DNA of 64,000 nt from Lingula anatina (taxonomy: Eukaryota; Brachiopoda; Lingulata; Lingulida; Lingulidae): the NCBI RefSeq assembly GCF_001039355.2, contig NW_019773848.1, forward strand, positions 111,635-175,634, read 5' to 3'. The notes under the pieces are model-generated. The model was given only the letters and a program-made list of their open reading frames with translations. It was not told the DNA's origin and did no database searches. The position numbers and the translations under genes were made by a program. This document shows positions 51,819 through 63,850 of the stretch, piece by piece. The number at the start of each line of letters is the position of its first letter. Positions within the stretch are counted from its first letter, which is position 1.

Positions 51819-54440
51819 GTGTTTTTTTTACCAAGCTAAACATCTAAAATTTGGATGGAGTACCTTGGGGTTTCTCTTTAATGCTTTAGTATACATGTAT
51901 CATCCGTTAAGGATGTGTGGCTGTCAGCAGAAATTGATGCTTTCTGCAGTTCAAGGTATTCAGTGATTGCTCTTTGGCTATCTACAGAACTTAGTGTGCA
52001 TTTGGAACATTTTTACAAGTTTGAAAGGATATACAATGAAAAATTGATAGTGCCCCATCCAGGCACTTTTCTGATTGATTAGTTTTTTGTTTCATTACAT
52101 GTGATAATTTCTTATGAAAGGCCCTTGACACAATTATGGGCATAGAGTTACCCCTCTCTATTTGAATATTGAAAGGAAAAAATAGGAACTGCCACTCATG
52201 GATCAAGACTTAGAAATGCAACAGCTACTAAATTAACTTGTGTGATTTGAATTAACTGAGATGATGCATTGCAATTGTTTGTGACTTATGTACTAGGAGT
52301 TGTTAATGTCATATCAATTATACACAAATGTCACAATGAAATATGATATTGATTTGTAGCAGCTTACTGTAGTTTTGTCAGTGTTATAGTGACATATTCA
52401 TTGTATAAAAATATTACGAAATGTACATCTATTTGAAATTGTTCTGATTTTGTTTGCAAATTGCAATGTTCAAGCTTACAAGTGCTCTCATTGTTAGTTT
52501 GCATAAAAGTTTGATTATGGAAGCTTGAGAAGTGAGAGAGGGCATAAAGATACAGTAATGGTAGATTGTAATGTAGTATTGGAGTTTTATTGCAAATTAA
52601 TTGTAGGAGGAGTATGACCAAATTCATGTTGCTTCAAGTGCCTAGTATATAAATCAGCATTTTTGCTCATTTGCTCAGTAACTGTATTAAGCATGTACCC
52701 ATAGTTTCAACCAGTCTCGCTTAAGGGAAAAGCATTGTGCTTACCCATCAGACATTTTGTTCAATATAAAATGATCATTGATTCGAAAAGGACTGGGTTT
52801 TGCCTTTAACCTTTTGAAGGAATCACAAAATCACATTGGCAGATAAGTGATATACATATGAATATGCACATGTTGAGATTTGTAATGTAATAACATAAGG
52901 TAGAGTTGAGTATCAAGATGGATGGCACTGGCATTTATCACTTGTACACATTATAATTGATATTTTCTCCCTTCTTTTGAACATGTGTCTTTGCAATAGT
53001 TTACATTTACATTTTTGTTTGACTGCTGCTTTTTGTGACCACATTTTGTTCACAAAGCTTAAATACTGATTTTTTGCACGATTTCCAAAATTAGTAATTG
53101 TATTTAAGCTGAACAAAGTAAGGACACTTAGTCTTGTGGATAACTGACCATAATTTATCCAGTTGCTCAATGTATCACTTTTCAGAGTACAAATTCCATT
53201 TCCAGTTAAAAGAAAAACTTCTCTGTTTACTGAAAGCCATATTGAATACCAGTGTTGAATATATAGCGTGGTTTAAGCCAAGATAAATCTAGATAAGATA
53301 TTATCAAAGCTCAGCAGATGGCCTCCAAGGAACATTTTACAGGAAACTGGATGCATAGAGGAATCTTATTCTAAGACCAGTTTAAATTTAGAGATATTCC
53401 AATTTTTACAGTAATTATAAATAAACATTAGGATAAAAGCAAGTATTGGTATGATGTATGAAAAAAATACATTATTCAAATTATGAATTAAGATTGATTA
53501 GAAATTATGTTAATGCAGCAGATAAATAATACAAAAGAATGTTAAGTGCTGTTCATTTTAAGAAAGTTATTCCTTTTTTATTATTTTATTTAAATAGGTC
53601 ATTTAAAATGTAGCTGATGCATAGTAGTATTGAGATGTACAACCTGAATGCCCGAAGTATTTTAAGATTTGCAGGTAAAGGTTTAGTCAGACAATCTGCA
53701 GGAGAAAGAATTTGTAAGCTGGATAGTGATTGTAGCCGTTTTTTGAAAAAAAATGTACCTCTGTTTGAAGTTACTGAAGTACTATTATTGTGCAATGCTT
53801 GTATGTCTTACAAGAAAGACATTAAATTGTTGAATTGCTAGTTGTAATAGATAGAGCTCCATGTATTACACTAAAGCTGATTCAGTTACAAATATAATAT
53901 CAGTAGATGTTTAGCACGTTTTGTACGTTTTTGCCATGTTGCATTGCCTTTATCCATAAACCGCATTTCTGCTTAATAACAGAATATTCTGCAAGTGTCA
54001 TTTTTTCATTGTTTTTATGCCATATAGTTGGTATGAAGTAATACTATGAAATCTGCTACAGTTAAGGGATGCTATTTATATCCGTCTTTGTATCTATACT
54101 ACTTGCAATATTTCATTTGGAATGTTAGCTCTTTTGATGCACTAAATTAACCAAAAGAAAAAAAAACTGAAAAATTGTTGTACTAATAAAATAAATTATC
54201 AGAGGGAAAAACATTTCTACAAATAACTACACTAACATTCCCTTTATCATTGCATAAAATGTTTTGTGCCAGTCATACTTCAACATATTGCAAAATTAAA
54301 ATTTCTGCAGCATTATGCACATTTATCACATCACAGTGGCTAGCATTCCAAACTTTCCTCTCAGTGTGTTTAAATTCTGTCAATAAAATGTCAAATTTGA
54401 GAAGCTAAGTACCAGCTTTTGCACAGGCTGAAAATAAAAA
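51819..54440 (+). other. MAP1 3' UTR and poly(A) signal candidates
   Basis: AT-rich non-coding sequence after the stop codon 51816-51818. Canonical AATAAA occurs on the plus strand at 54382-54387 and 54433-54438 among others. The real end is not decided by sequence. It runs toward the convergent creatine kinase gene. Confidence 0.45.
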
Positions 54441-55026
54441 ACTTTTTCCTGGAACATGTCATGTGTTTTGGTTCTTAATTAACTGCATATGAGTGATAAT
54501 TATAACTTTAAAAAAAAACTTAAAGTTAAACCACAGGGAGCAAATGACAAAAACCCAAACTGATGTGATCAAAACAAAACCAAGTAAAAGTACAAATTAG
54601 AACTGATCAGCTTCAGGTCACTTAAAAAAAAAAAAGATCAAACAAATTGGATTACTCTGAGATTGTTCGTTTTGATAAAAATAATCTTTGGGGGATAGGC
54701 GAACAAGCAGAAGAAATCAAATTCAGTTGCAATATTTATCAATGATAAATGAGAATTTCTAGGAAAGATCTACTCTCTTTTTGAATTCAGCACACTGACA
54801 TGTTTAGTTATTTACTTGTACCCAACAAGGCTGAGAGATACTTAGGACACCAATATATTTGAGCACATGCCAAATACCCAAGTTCATTTCAGCAACATGT
54901 ATTTGGTATTTACATGTCAGCAATCCAAATGTAAAATATTCACGTCTTTATCATTTAACGAAATGTTCACCTCAAAAATAAAATCTAAGTGAAATATTAA
55001 TCAGATAACAAGAATAATGTTTTAAA

Positions 55027-55032
55027 TTTATT
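55027..55032 (-). terminator. Candidate creatine kinase poly(A) signal
   Basis: AATAAA on the minus strand about 500 nt past the stop codon, leaving a short gap to the MAP1 3' signals. Other weaker variants lie nearer. Confidence 0.3.
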
Positions 55033-55526
55033 GTAGGTAACTTTTAAGGCAGAATCTGGATAACAAAAGTAACATAAACATCACACTTTTATGAAGCTTC
55101 AGACTATATTAATTATATAATTTCAGTGAATAAAAGGGCCAAAATACATTAACACTACAATATATTACTATAATAGAGAGCTGGTGTAAAAATCCACTTC
55201 ATCACAACAATGATTTCTAAAAATCTAAAGTAGCGCATCACAGTGAAATCCATTGGCAAGCAGCTGTTAATTGTAAACCCATTTCATTTGGATATGGTAG
55301 AAATGAAAGAACTGTAGTGAGCACAATGGTTTTTGTATCCAACAGAATTGAATTCATTATATGCAAACAGAACCTTGAGTGAGACACAATGTCCTTAATG
55401 TGAAAAAACTTGGAGGGAATAATAAGGCAGATCTCCATTTTTTTTTCTTTTTCAATACAAAGTTCATAAATATGCTGTAAGTCTTTTGCTGTGGTGTGTA
55501 TTCCTCCAAGTATATGCCTAAGCTGC

Positions 55527-58500
55527 TTACTTCGCCTTGGGGATATATTTCTCAATGCTCTGGCGTTTCTCCAAAGCTTTCTCCATTGTTATGAGCAAGT
55601 TAACTCCATCAATAAGCAGTTGCACAAGTTCAACCTGAAAAATGGGTACAAAAATTCAGAACTTAATTGCATTGTCTGCCATTTCTATTAAATGTTCCGA
55701 ATTTAGCTCATCATTTAAAATTATATCATGTACCGGAAAATCGCACGCGCCAACTTGAGCTAATTTTGTATTTTTTGTTCTCTTCTTTGTTTCAATTATT
55801 ATCCTGTTGTTAATACATTTATAAAATTAACCAAATGCACAACACTTAAAAAATTGCATACATTCTATAATATAATTTTCTTCAATAAGAGAAAATTAGG
55901 AATTATCAATTGATTAATGGGTTTCAATTCAAGTTAGTGGTATGAACACTGCATTTACAAAATCGTGTGAATTACCTCAGATTTACCCAAACGGTCAGCA
56001 TTAGAGATATCAAAGATGCCTCCAGTTGAGGCTGTGTCAACACCACCTGTGCCACGTTTTTGCAATTTCATTGTGTCAAGCATTTTATCAAAGCGAGGGT
56101 CCTAAAGGAAGAAGAGAGCAGCAAGAAAAGAAGCAAGAAAGGAAGTATTGAGAATGTGTAGAAGAGAAATTGGGCAAGCTAGAAAATCATTCAAATAGCA
56201 GAGGTCTTTTAGCAACAGCACACCAAAAATTTGCAAGATTGTAAAGACTGCCTACAAATCCATTCCAGGAAAGCTGAAAACTGACATAGAGGAGGAAAAT
56301 GCAGCTAAAGGAGGTATGATCTTCACGGACGTTTTGAAAAAATATTTTAATGATAATAACATACTTGTTAGTCACAGTTTTGTAAGCATCAGACAAATGT
56401 GAGAAGAACATACCTCCTTAAACTATTGAAACTATACAAATGTAGGGAAAGAAATAAAATGAGGGGGGAAAGGATTAATCATCCACACCAAGTGCTAAAC
56501 CTAGCCAATAAAAACTAATAAATGAATAAGCAAATCTATGATTAGGTTGACACATAAGCTATGAAGTGATCATACCATTTCTAGGATCTAGGCAGAAAAA
56601 ATGACAAGAGAATAGAGGTACAGCATGATGATGTGTTGACAAACTCCATGCAGCAGATCGAACAGGACATCAGGGCAAATAAAATAGATATTCTACACTT
56701 ATATACCTCACTCTTTCCTAAACGATCTGAATTTGATATATCGAAAGTACCACCAACAGCTGCTGTGTCAACACCCCCTGTGCCACGCTTTTGAAGCTTA
56801 AGTGCTTGCAAAATTTCCTCAAACTTTGGTTCCTAAAAAAAGCAATTAGGTGTTCAAAAGCAGATTTGCAAATCACGTCAAACAGCTCTGTTAATTTGTT
56901 GCCTTGAAAAGTCACCCTTGTGACATGAAATACCTCAGATTTGCCTAAACGATCAGCATTTGAAATATCAAAAGTGCCCCCAACAGCAGCAGTGTCAACA
57001 CCCCCTGTGCCACGTTTCTGAAGTTTCATCCTTGTTAAAATATCTTCAAATCTGGGATCCTGCCAAAGTTAAATTATTTAAGGGAAAAAGAAAGAAAACA
57101 ATCAATCTGAAAAACTGGCTACATGCTTTGACTTAATATTCCAAACATGTTCCAAGGTCTTACCTGCAAAAAATATATCTTATAAAAAAGAAAGTGTAAC
57201 AAAGACATATGAGAAATTACTAATTTCATTTATTATTCATTTTATGAATGAACAACACATAACCTCAAAATAAACACCAATTTTTTTTATTAAATAATTC
57301 TTAACCTCAGACGTAGTTAAATTAAAATCAATATGCTGAACAAATGAAAATTACAAAATTAAACATCCATTTCATCTTTGCATTATCTAAAATACTTAAG
57401 TATCTACTAACCTTAGAGAGCAGTGGCAGTTTGACATGCACACCAGCACGCAATCCAGTACCAAGGTTGCTAGGACAGGTCAAAATGTAGCCCAAATGTT
57501 CATTCCACATAAATTCCCAGCCTTTAGCCTGAATAAGCCTCTCAACCTGAAATAAAGTAAACATTTTTCCCACTACTTCCCAAAGATATGATCCAAATAT
57601 TCACACCAAGGATCACTGGTGAATGTAAAAATAACTTTTCCAGTGAATGTAAAAATAACTTTTCAAAACTGCTTGAAATAAAAAAAAATCATTCGCATGT
57701 TGGGCATCTACAGAAAATGTGTTAAATTAAAATAACATAAATTATATGATACTATCTTATAGCAATAATATATATATAAGTATAACAACTTTTTTTTTTA
57801 CATTTATAATGCCCCCAAATATTTATATATATTCAGGTATACCTCCTTAAGTCCTGTGCAGAATCGATCAAAGACCTCTTTAATGTTTCCACCTTTCTGC
57901 ATGGAGATGACACGGGTGTGATCCTCCTCATTGATCCAAACCAGAAAGTTCTTTGCATCGTTATGCCTGAAAAAAGAAAAAAAGAAACTAGAGAGTGATG
58001 GCAATGACACAAGCAGTCACAGGTACTCAAAATATATACAGACACTTAAAAATTCTCTATATAAAAATAAAAAAGATACTGTTCAGTTCTGCACGAGAAA
58101 TAAAATCAATTATTAAAAAGTAAAGGATTGTAACATTAATTTGTGGACTATTCTCATTCATTTAGCCACTGTCAAGATTCACATACAAATCACTTCATTT
58201 CAATTTACAGTTAAAGACACAAAATAATGTATATATGCAGCCTGAATAAGAATAAAACAGAGATGTACCAAACAGCAAAATAATGCTTGTATGCCAAAAA
58301 CATACCATTTAAAAATTGACTTACTGATATGAACTGCAAAAGCAAACAAACATCACCCTATTTATTTCAGCAAAATGGAACGATTCACATGTTTACTTAA
58401 CAATCATATCATAGGTAGTAAAGTGGAGAACCTCTATATATAGGGTGATTAAGTGACAACAAATGTGCAAACCAATAAAACTACAAAGCAAAGATGACAC

Positions 58501-61231
58501 AGACACTTAATATCAAACATAAAAACCATTCCCCCTGCTCCATTGTAGCTTTAACAGGCACATTCCAGTAAACAATGAAAAATATTTTCTACCTTTGAAA
58601 TGTTTACAGTGACTGACATTATGTATATCTGCCTTTCAAAATATGACTGCTTTTTTGCACTAACCTGCTATTTTACACAAGTTCTCAATCTAAACCATGT
58701 GCACAGCTTCAACTCTTTATTTCACATTTCAATTAATTAAATTTTTTTAAAATGGTTTAACACTTATGACAGCAATGACAACAAAATAGACAGACACAGG
58801 TACACAAAATATATCCAGATATTATAATCTCTGCATATAAAAGTAATGTAAACATAAGAAAATATACCACCACAACATTATCAAAAACTAAAAAAAAAAA
58901 AATCTTACAAATTTGTTTTCAGTTAACAAGCCTAAATATTGGACTAAAATACTTATTGTAACAGTCAGTGATGGTACCCTTACCAAATTCCGCGTGCATC
59001 TGGCCAGTCCCTTCCCATGCCAGATGCTAACAGCAAAGGAGACACAGGTTTGTCAAAGAGGAAGTGGTCCTATATTGCATTACACATAAAAAAGAAGCAT
59101 TAGCATGCACCAACCACCAATACAAGGGAATTTTCACCAAAAGGAGGAACATTCAGTTCCAGCAGTCTTGTAAAAGAAAACAATACTTGTGAGCACATAT
59201 ATCGGCACCATTCTATTACATTAGAAATAAAAATAGATAAAAGCTATATACCATCAATAACCATACCATCAAGTCCCATTAGTAAATATCAAAAGTAACC
59301 AATATTTGCAGGGTGCAGAGCATAGGCGCCCACCAAATGTCTGATGCCAGTACATTACTGCACTTGCAAGTGTTGTAATAGGTGCATTTAGAGAGAATGG
59401 TTTACTATTTCTTTAAATTTTTTACTATCTATCCATGACCACATTGGTGAGTAGCAAAAAAGAAATAATAATAATAATAATAATAAATAAAAAATACTGC
59501 ACCCTACATCATGTAAATTCACATGCAAACACAAATTAAAACTATTGCGTGCAAAAATATCCTTTACATGCATCAGACCTCCTTTACGTGCATCTGTTTA
59601 TAACTAAATTTCCATGATCAAAATAAGGATACCAATACACCCATGCTCAACTTTACTCTGTAACCAAAATCAACTGAGTGTAAGAACAATAATCTTACAT
59701 TAATCAGACGCTCTTGTTCCTCATCTGTCATCTTACTAAGTGGATAATACTTTCCAGCCAGAGGTCCTTTCAGGTCATTCAGGGCATCTGCTACCACTTT
59801 CTCTACCTCACGACGCTCAGCACGGCTGCAACCTGGAGGCAGGCTTAGGCCACGAATGCAGCGACCAGTACGTACACGGCTAGATAAGACATATTTCTCA
59901 TCAAACTGGCCACCACGGATCTGATTAGGAGAACAAACATAAATACATATTCATTTTATATTCAAGATAACAATTAAGATATATCTACTTTGTTATCTGG
60001 CAGATATAACACAAAATTTGATAATAGTTTTGGTATGTTCAACAAAGAAGAAGAAGAAGGTGGTTGTTTACTGAGGACATACTGTAATAACTTTCTAAAT
60101 TAAAAGGAAAATTGGAATACTAGAAATGATGTTTCTCAAACAATACTGAAGTTTTACCTGGAAGGGATAATAAAAAAGTTTTTAAAAAGCAACTGAAATT
60201 CATGCTTAAAGTTTTTAAAATTTTTTTAAATGACTGAGCTTGGTAAAATAAAAGATGTTAGTAAGGCTGTTGAAATTTGAAAATTATTTCTGTGTATTAC
60301 ATTTCTTAAGATTCACAAATTCATACCATTTCAGGGGCAACTTTATTATTTCAGTCCAAAGATAAAACAGCTCTAATAATTCATTTTCTTGAAATTAGCT
60401 TGCTACTTTTTTCTTTAACTCAAATGAATTGATGACATGTAAGAAGATATACCTTGGAAGAATCCAGATCTGTTGGGTGTTTCATCCATGGCTTGTAGCC
60501 ATTGTGCCTCTCATCGATCACCTTATCAAACAGTTCAGCAAACACTTCGTAGCACTCCTCATCCCCAGCCACTAAGCCCACAGTCTTGATGAAGGGGTGG
60601 CCTGGGTTGTCTACACCAGTCTGGATGCAGCGGTCAAGATCGAATCCATTAGGTGTAGTCTTATCGCGCAATTTGGCATAAATCTGAAATTAAGACAAAG
60701 TTGTGCACTAAGAGTTGAGAATAACTTATATAGATAAGATTTTTCAATGTGCTTGCCTAGTTTATTCCAACATCTCCATGACAATAACATAAAATAGCAT
60801 TTTATTCTAAATAATTGACTATACTTATTTCAAAAACCATATACATACTTATAATCATGAAAATGACTCAAAATATAAAATGTGAATTTAATCAACCTAA
60901 TAAAGTGTGTGTGTGTGTGTGTGTGTAGCAGAGAAAGTCACACTTATGTAAAATTTTATTTAAAAAAAAATAGTCTAGACATTTTTTCTAACAAAACAAC
61001 ATAACATTTAATACTCACTGCAGGGGTTAGATTGGAAGCCATGACATTGTTATGATTAGTCAGATCAGGATAGTTGGCACTGGCAGGGTACCTCAGATGA
61101 ACATTGGTGGTTCCTAGGCGAGCGTGATGGGTATTGCATTGAGTGAACCACCAACCAGCAGCAGCACTACCAGCAACCAAAGCACCAGTAGCTGCCAGTT
61201 TCCTGGCATTTCTTGTAAAATATGCAGACAT
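55527..61231 (-). CDS. CKMT: Mitochondrial creatine kinase
   Basis: Phosphagen kinase of the mitochondrial intermembrane space; it transfers phosphate between ATP and creatine. Coding exons 61019-61231, 60453-60683, 59699-59920, 58984-59069, 57843-57966, 57412-57546, one of three alternatives (56934-57059, 56707-56832, 55976-56101) and 55527-55634 give 414 residues, close to vertebrate MtCK (about 417). Residues 1 to about 38 are a basic, Ala-rich presequence ([17 protein letters not shown]). Family signatures include RTGRCIRG (ATP-site arginines), [12 protein letters not shown], the active-site [15 protein letters not shown] and the GTGGVDTA loop, whose Val supports creatine rather than arginine as substrate. 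The presequence argues against a cytosolic form. Exon 2 has a short 5' UTR with an acceptor at about 61273, and a likely non-coding exon lies near 62581. The ends in IPKAK differ from the vertebrate C-terminus. Confidence 0.93.
55976..56101 (-). other. CKMT alternative exon 7, version C
   Basis: 126 nt, phase 0-0, intact splice sites, 42 residues. Starts [11 protein letters not shown] and has [15 protein letters not shown]. It is the version nearest the shared last exon and the most divergent from the other two (8 and 12 differences). In transcript orientation it is preceded by a ~60-nt CU-rich tract (56104-56165). Confidence 0.88.
56707..56832 (-). other. CKMT alternative exon 7, version B
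   Basis: 126 nt, phase 0-0, intact splice sites, 42 residues. Starts [11 protein letters not shown] and has [20 protein letters not shown]. About 7 differences from version A. Separated from version A by a 101-nt intron. Confidence 0.88.
56934..57059 (-). other. CKMT alternative exon 7, version A
   Basis: 126 nt, phase 0-0, intact splice sites, 42 residues. Starts [11 protein letters not shown] and has [20 protein letters not shown]. First of the three in transcript order. All three end in RLGKSE and join the shared exon that begins [10 protein letters not shown]. Confidence 0.88.
57610..57665 (+). repeat. Short tandem duplication in CKMT intron
   Basis: GTGAATGTAAAAATAACTTT occurs twice in a row, about 25 bp apart. 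Confidence 0.85.
60905..60926 (+). repeat. (GT)n microsatellite
   Basis: Eleven GT units in CKMT intron 1 (between coding exons 1 and 2). Confidence 0.9.
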
Positions 61232-61385
61232 GGTTGTTTCTAAATAGTCAGAAAGTCCACACAAAAGAAAAAACTGAAATAAAAAATATTATCATCAAAC
61301 TATGGTATAAAATCAATAATATAATACATGACATGTAGACAAATTGAGGTGATTTCTAAAAAATGTGCCATATATAATACATATA

Positions 61386-61602
61386 AGACTGCATTCCCAC
61401 AGATTTTAGATCGATCTATCCCCGTGGGGAGTCTCACTAGATTACTGTTAGCTTAGCCGGCTTTAATGTCTGTGCCACCTACTAAAAGCTGTAAGGGGGT
61501 AAATAACTTCCGTGCGCGTTCAGCTGACAGCAATTTTGCGTGAACCCCCAGGGAGTTATGTCAATTCAGATGGATCGATCTACATCTGTGGGAATGCAGT
61601 CT
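61386..61602. mobile_element. Fold-back MITE, copy 2
   Basis: Perfect 19-bp terminal inverted repeats AGACTGCATTCCCACAGAT (61386-61404 and 61584-61602), followed inward by GATCGATC on both sides. The interior shares GGGGAGTCTCACTA, GGCTTTAATGTCTGT and AGCTGTAAGGGGGTAAA-type text with copy 1 at 25924-26119. Its internal right arm lacks part of the complementary segment, so it folds less perfectly. It lies in the 5' UTR intron of the creatine kinase gene. No ORF; the target duplication is unclear. Confidence 0.82.
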
Positions 61603-62580
61603 AAACTGAGGCAATTTTCATGACGTCCTTTATCACAAACTAACACAAACACATACACTCATGAAGACTACATTTGCAAAGCCCCTAGCAATGATAAAAA
61701 TCAACTGATAAACTTACCAGTGAGGTGTGCAATATGGTGAAAGTTATTTCAACTTTATAAACTATATCTAAAATGTTGTGTTACAAAATGAAGTTAAAGC
61801 CATATTTTGAAAGTAAAATAATTTATCAATTTTCTACATTCTTATAAAAAAAAACCCTGTGATCTGAAAAATGCTTTAATCTGGCATCTGATAACCTAAT
61901 ACTCTATCAATGTTTACATTATAATGACTCATGTGAAAGGCCATTCCATGATATCACTTTAAAATTCTATGGCAGTTTAATTAGTTATAGAGAGGAAAAC
62001 TTACTTGAAATAATTATTGTGGAATAGCCAAACATCTCATAATAATGACTGATAATAAGGTTATTATGTAAATAAACAAAAATTATAGGCAGAAGGAAAT
62101 AGTTTTGTCAACAAACTGCATGGATCTCCTAATCTATTAAATTCTACCAAAGGTAACCTTACATGTATTTTTCCATTCTAAACGGATATTAATGCGTAAC
62201 GTTACTCTTTATCTTTGTCGAAAAGGGTATTGGAAAATTGTCACATATAATTAGCAACATAAATGCTGACTGTGTGTTTAATGTTAACGTGCAGGTAATG
62301 CAGTTCAAACTGATAGTGTTCTGCAACACTGACTTCTGTAGTTTAGTAGTTGCACCGCACGTAGGCCTGGCCCTAGCTGTACATCTACATCCAACCGGCA
62401 GCATTCAACCTGTTGGTTCTACAACCATAATGATTGCAAGAGCACAAAAAGGCAACAAAAACATTCCCTGTAGTTATCACAACATGTTGCAACATACAAA
62501 GAACGCGTGTCAATTCTTAAGTAAATAAATTCCCTTAAGTATACGAGTGCATCACAGAGCCCAAGCAAACGCCATCTTAC

Positions 62581-62700
62581 CTGATGCTACCTTATGCAAA
62601 TGAAGCTGTATTCTGTCATATGATTGGTTTTTACGACAATAAATTTCCTATGTATTCGTTGACCTTTGACCTACTATTTCTTTCTTCAAATTTGCTATTA
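62581..62700 (-). other. Probable CKMT non-coding first exon
   Basis: A strong donor (GCATCAG|GTAAGA) on the minus strand sits at 62580/62581, and the exon carrying the ATG has an acceptor at 61273. An exon joining the two fits both. Its 5' end is a guess. Confidence 0.4.
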
Positions 62701-63027
62701 TTTATTTAGCTATGACTTAATAAGGGAGGTATGCAACTTATAAATATCTAAATCATATCTTGATAATGTTCAATGCCTGGTATGTCTTTTGTTTTTATAT
62801 ACAATATCAATCACTGAAATGGAAATCCCTGCTCATTAATTTTCGGCTATTTCCGCCAATGTGATTCAACTCCTTTTATATTCCTTTATGTTATCTTAGA
62901 AAATTATAACACACTAGGAAATTACGTTCACGTCAAATACAGTTACACAAGACAAACGAATGTTAACATAGCAGTATATTTCAAAAGAAAACACTGGGAA
63001 ACCCTTCCTCACGTCATCTTCGGAAAC

Positions 63028-63092
63028 ATGATGGCGGCGCGAATTCTGTGAAAAATCACGTGACCTGAAAGCTTTTGTGAGCGCAGTACCAG
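63028..63092 (+). promoter_or_regulatory. Possible divergent promoter / first exon of an unseen plus-strand gene
   Basis: AACATGATGGCGGC resembles the YY1-type start element common near TATA-less transcription starts. It is followed by the palindromic E-box TCACGTGA (63056-63063) and a good donor CCAG|GTGAGA at 63092. The short frame from 63028 stops after 8 codons, so this would be a 5' UTR exon with a tiny uORF. It lies about 400 bp from the presumed creatine kinase start on the other strand, suggesting a bidirectional promoter. Confidence 0.35.
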
Positions 63093-63794
63093 GTGAGACT
63101 CTTATAACTGTATATGTATTAACGGCTTCCGAGTACGGTATGTTAATCAACTTTGCTCGTTTTTTAGTGTAAGAGTTGGGGATCCATCTTATTTCAAGAA
63201 AAGTCTTCTTCCTTAAGCAGCAGTTTCTATATTCGTGAACGAAATTTGATGAAAATTCAGCATGGCGTCACATGGCATGTGTGTTGGCATGAAAGAAAAT
63301 ATGACGTTTGTGCCGGTCACCTGTAATCAACAACAAATCTCTTGGCTAAAATGCATTTTAACACATGTATTAATTGGATTGATTTCTTGATTGCTCCCAC
63401 TTTTTGTATAAAAGTATATAATTACTTGTCCAATCGCAAGATTTCCATCACCTATTCATGATTCACGTTGTTGAATAAGGGTGCGAAAACTGAAACTGAC
63501 TGATTGACTGGTCATTTAATTTTACCCACTGTTTTGTGGAATAAACTTGAAAATAGCAATACACAAATCAAAATCTAATTCAATTTTTTGCCGCTTGATA
63601 CCACATATGCTTTTTGGATTATGACTGAAGAACATCTTGCAAATGAGCAAAAATGTTCATTAGCTTGGTAGTTATGTATGATAATTATCAATAACAAGCT
63701 TAAGCTGAAATACTTTCATACCGTTAGCTTACGACTGACCTGGACGTAGGCCTTCATCAGGCTAATGTGAGTAGATTTGGTTACCCACTGACAG

Positions 63795-63850
63795 CTAGCC
63801 TGTAAGCGAGGGGTCCCAGGTTCGATTCCTGGTCTGGTCGGTGATTTTTC
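63795..63850 (+). repeat. tRNA-like 3' half / SINE head
   Basis: A perfect T-arm: CCAGG (63816-63820), TTCGATT loop, CCTGG (63828-63832). GGTTCGATTCC (63819-63829) fits the Pol III B-box consensus. The CCTGTAAGCGAGGGGTCC text upstream resembles a tRNA anticodon region, but the anticodon and acceptor stems do not pair. So this is a tRNA-derived SINE or tRNA relic rather than a functional tRNA. Extent beyond 63850 unknown. Confidence 0.5.

Noticed and set aside
55238-55526. C-terminal extension ORF after creatine kinase
   Set aside because: It is a different frame of the last exon and 3' UTR; the correct frame stops at 55527-55529 after IPKAK.
63770-63850. Functional tRNA gene
   Set aside because: Only the T-arm is intact; anticodon and acceptor stems do not pair.
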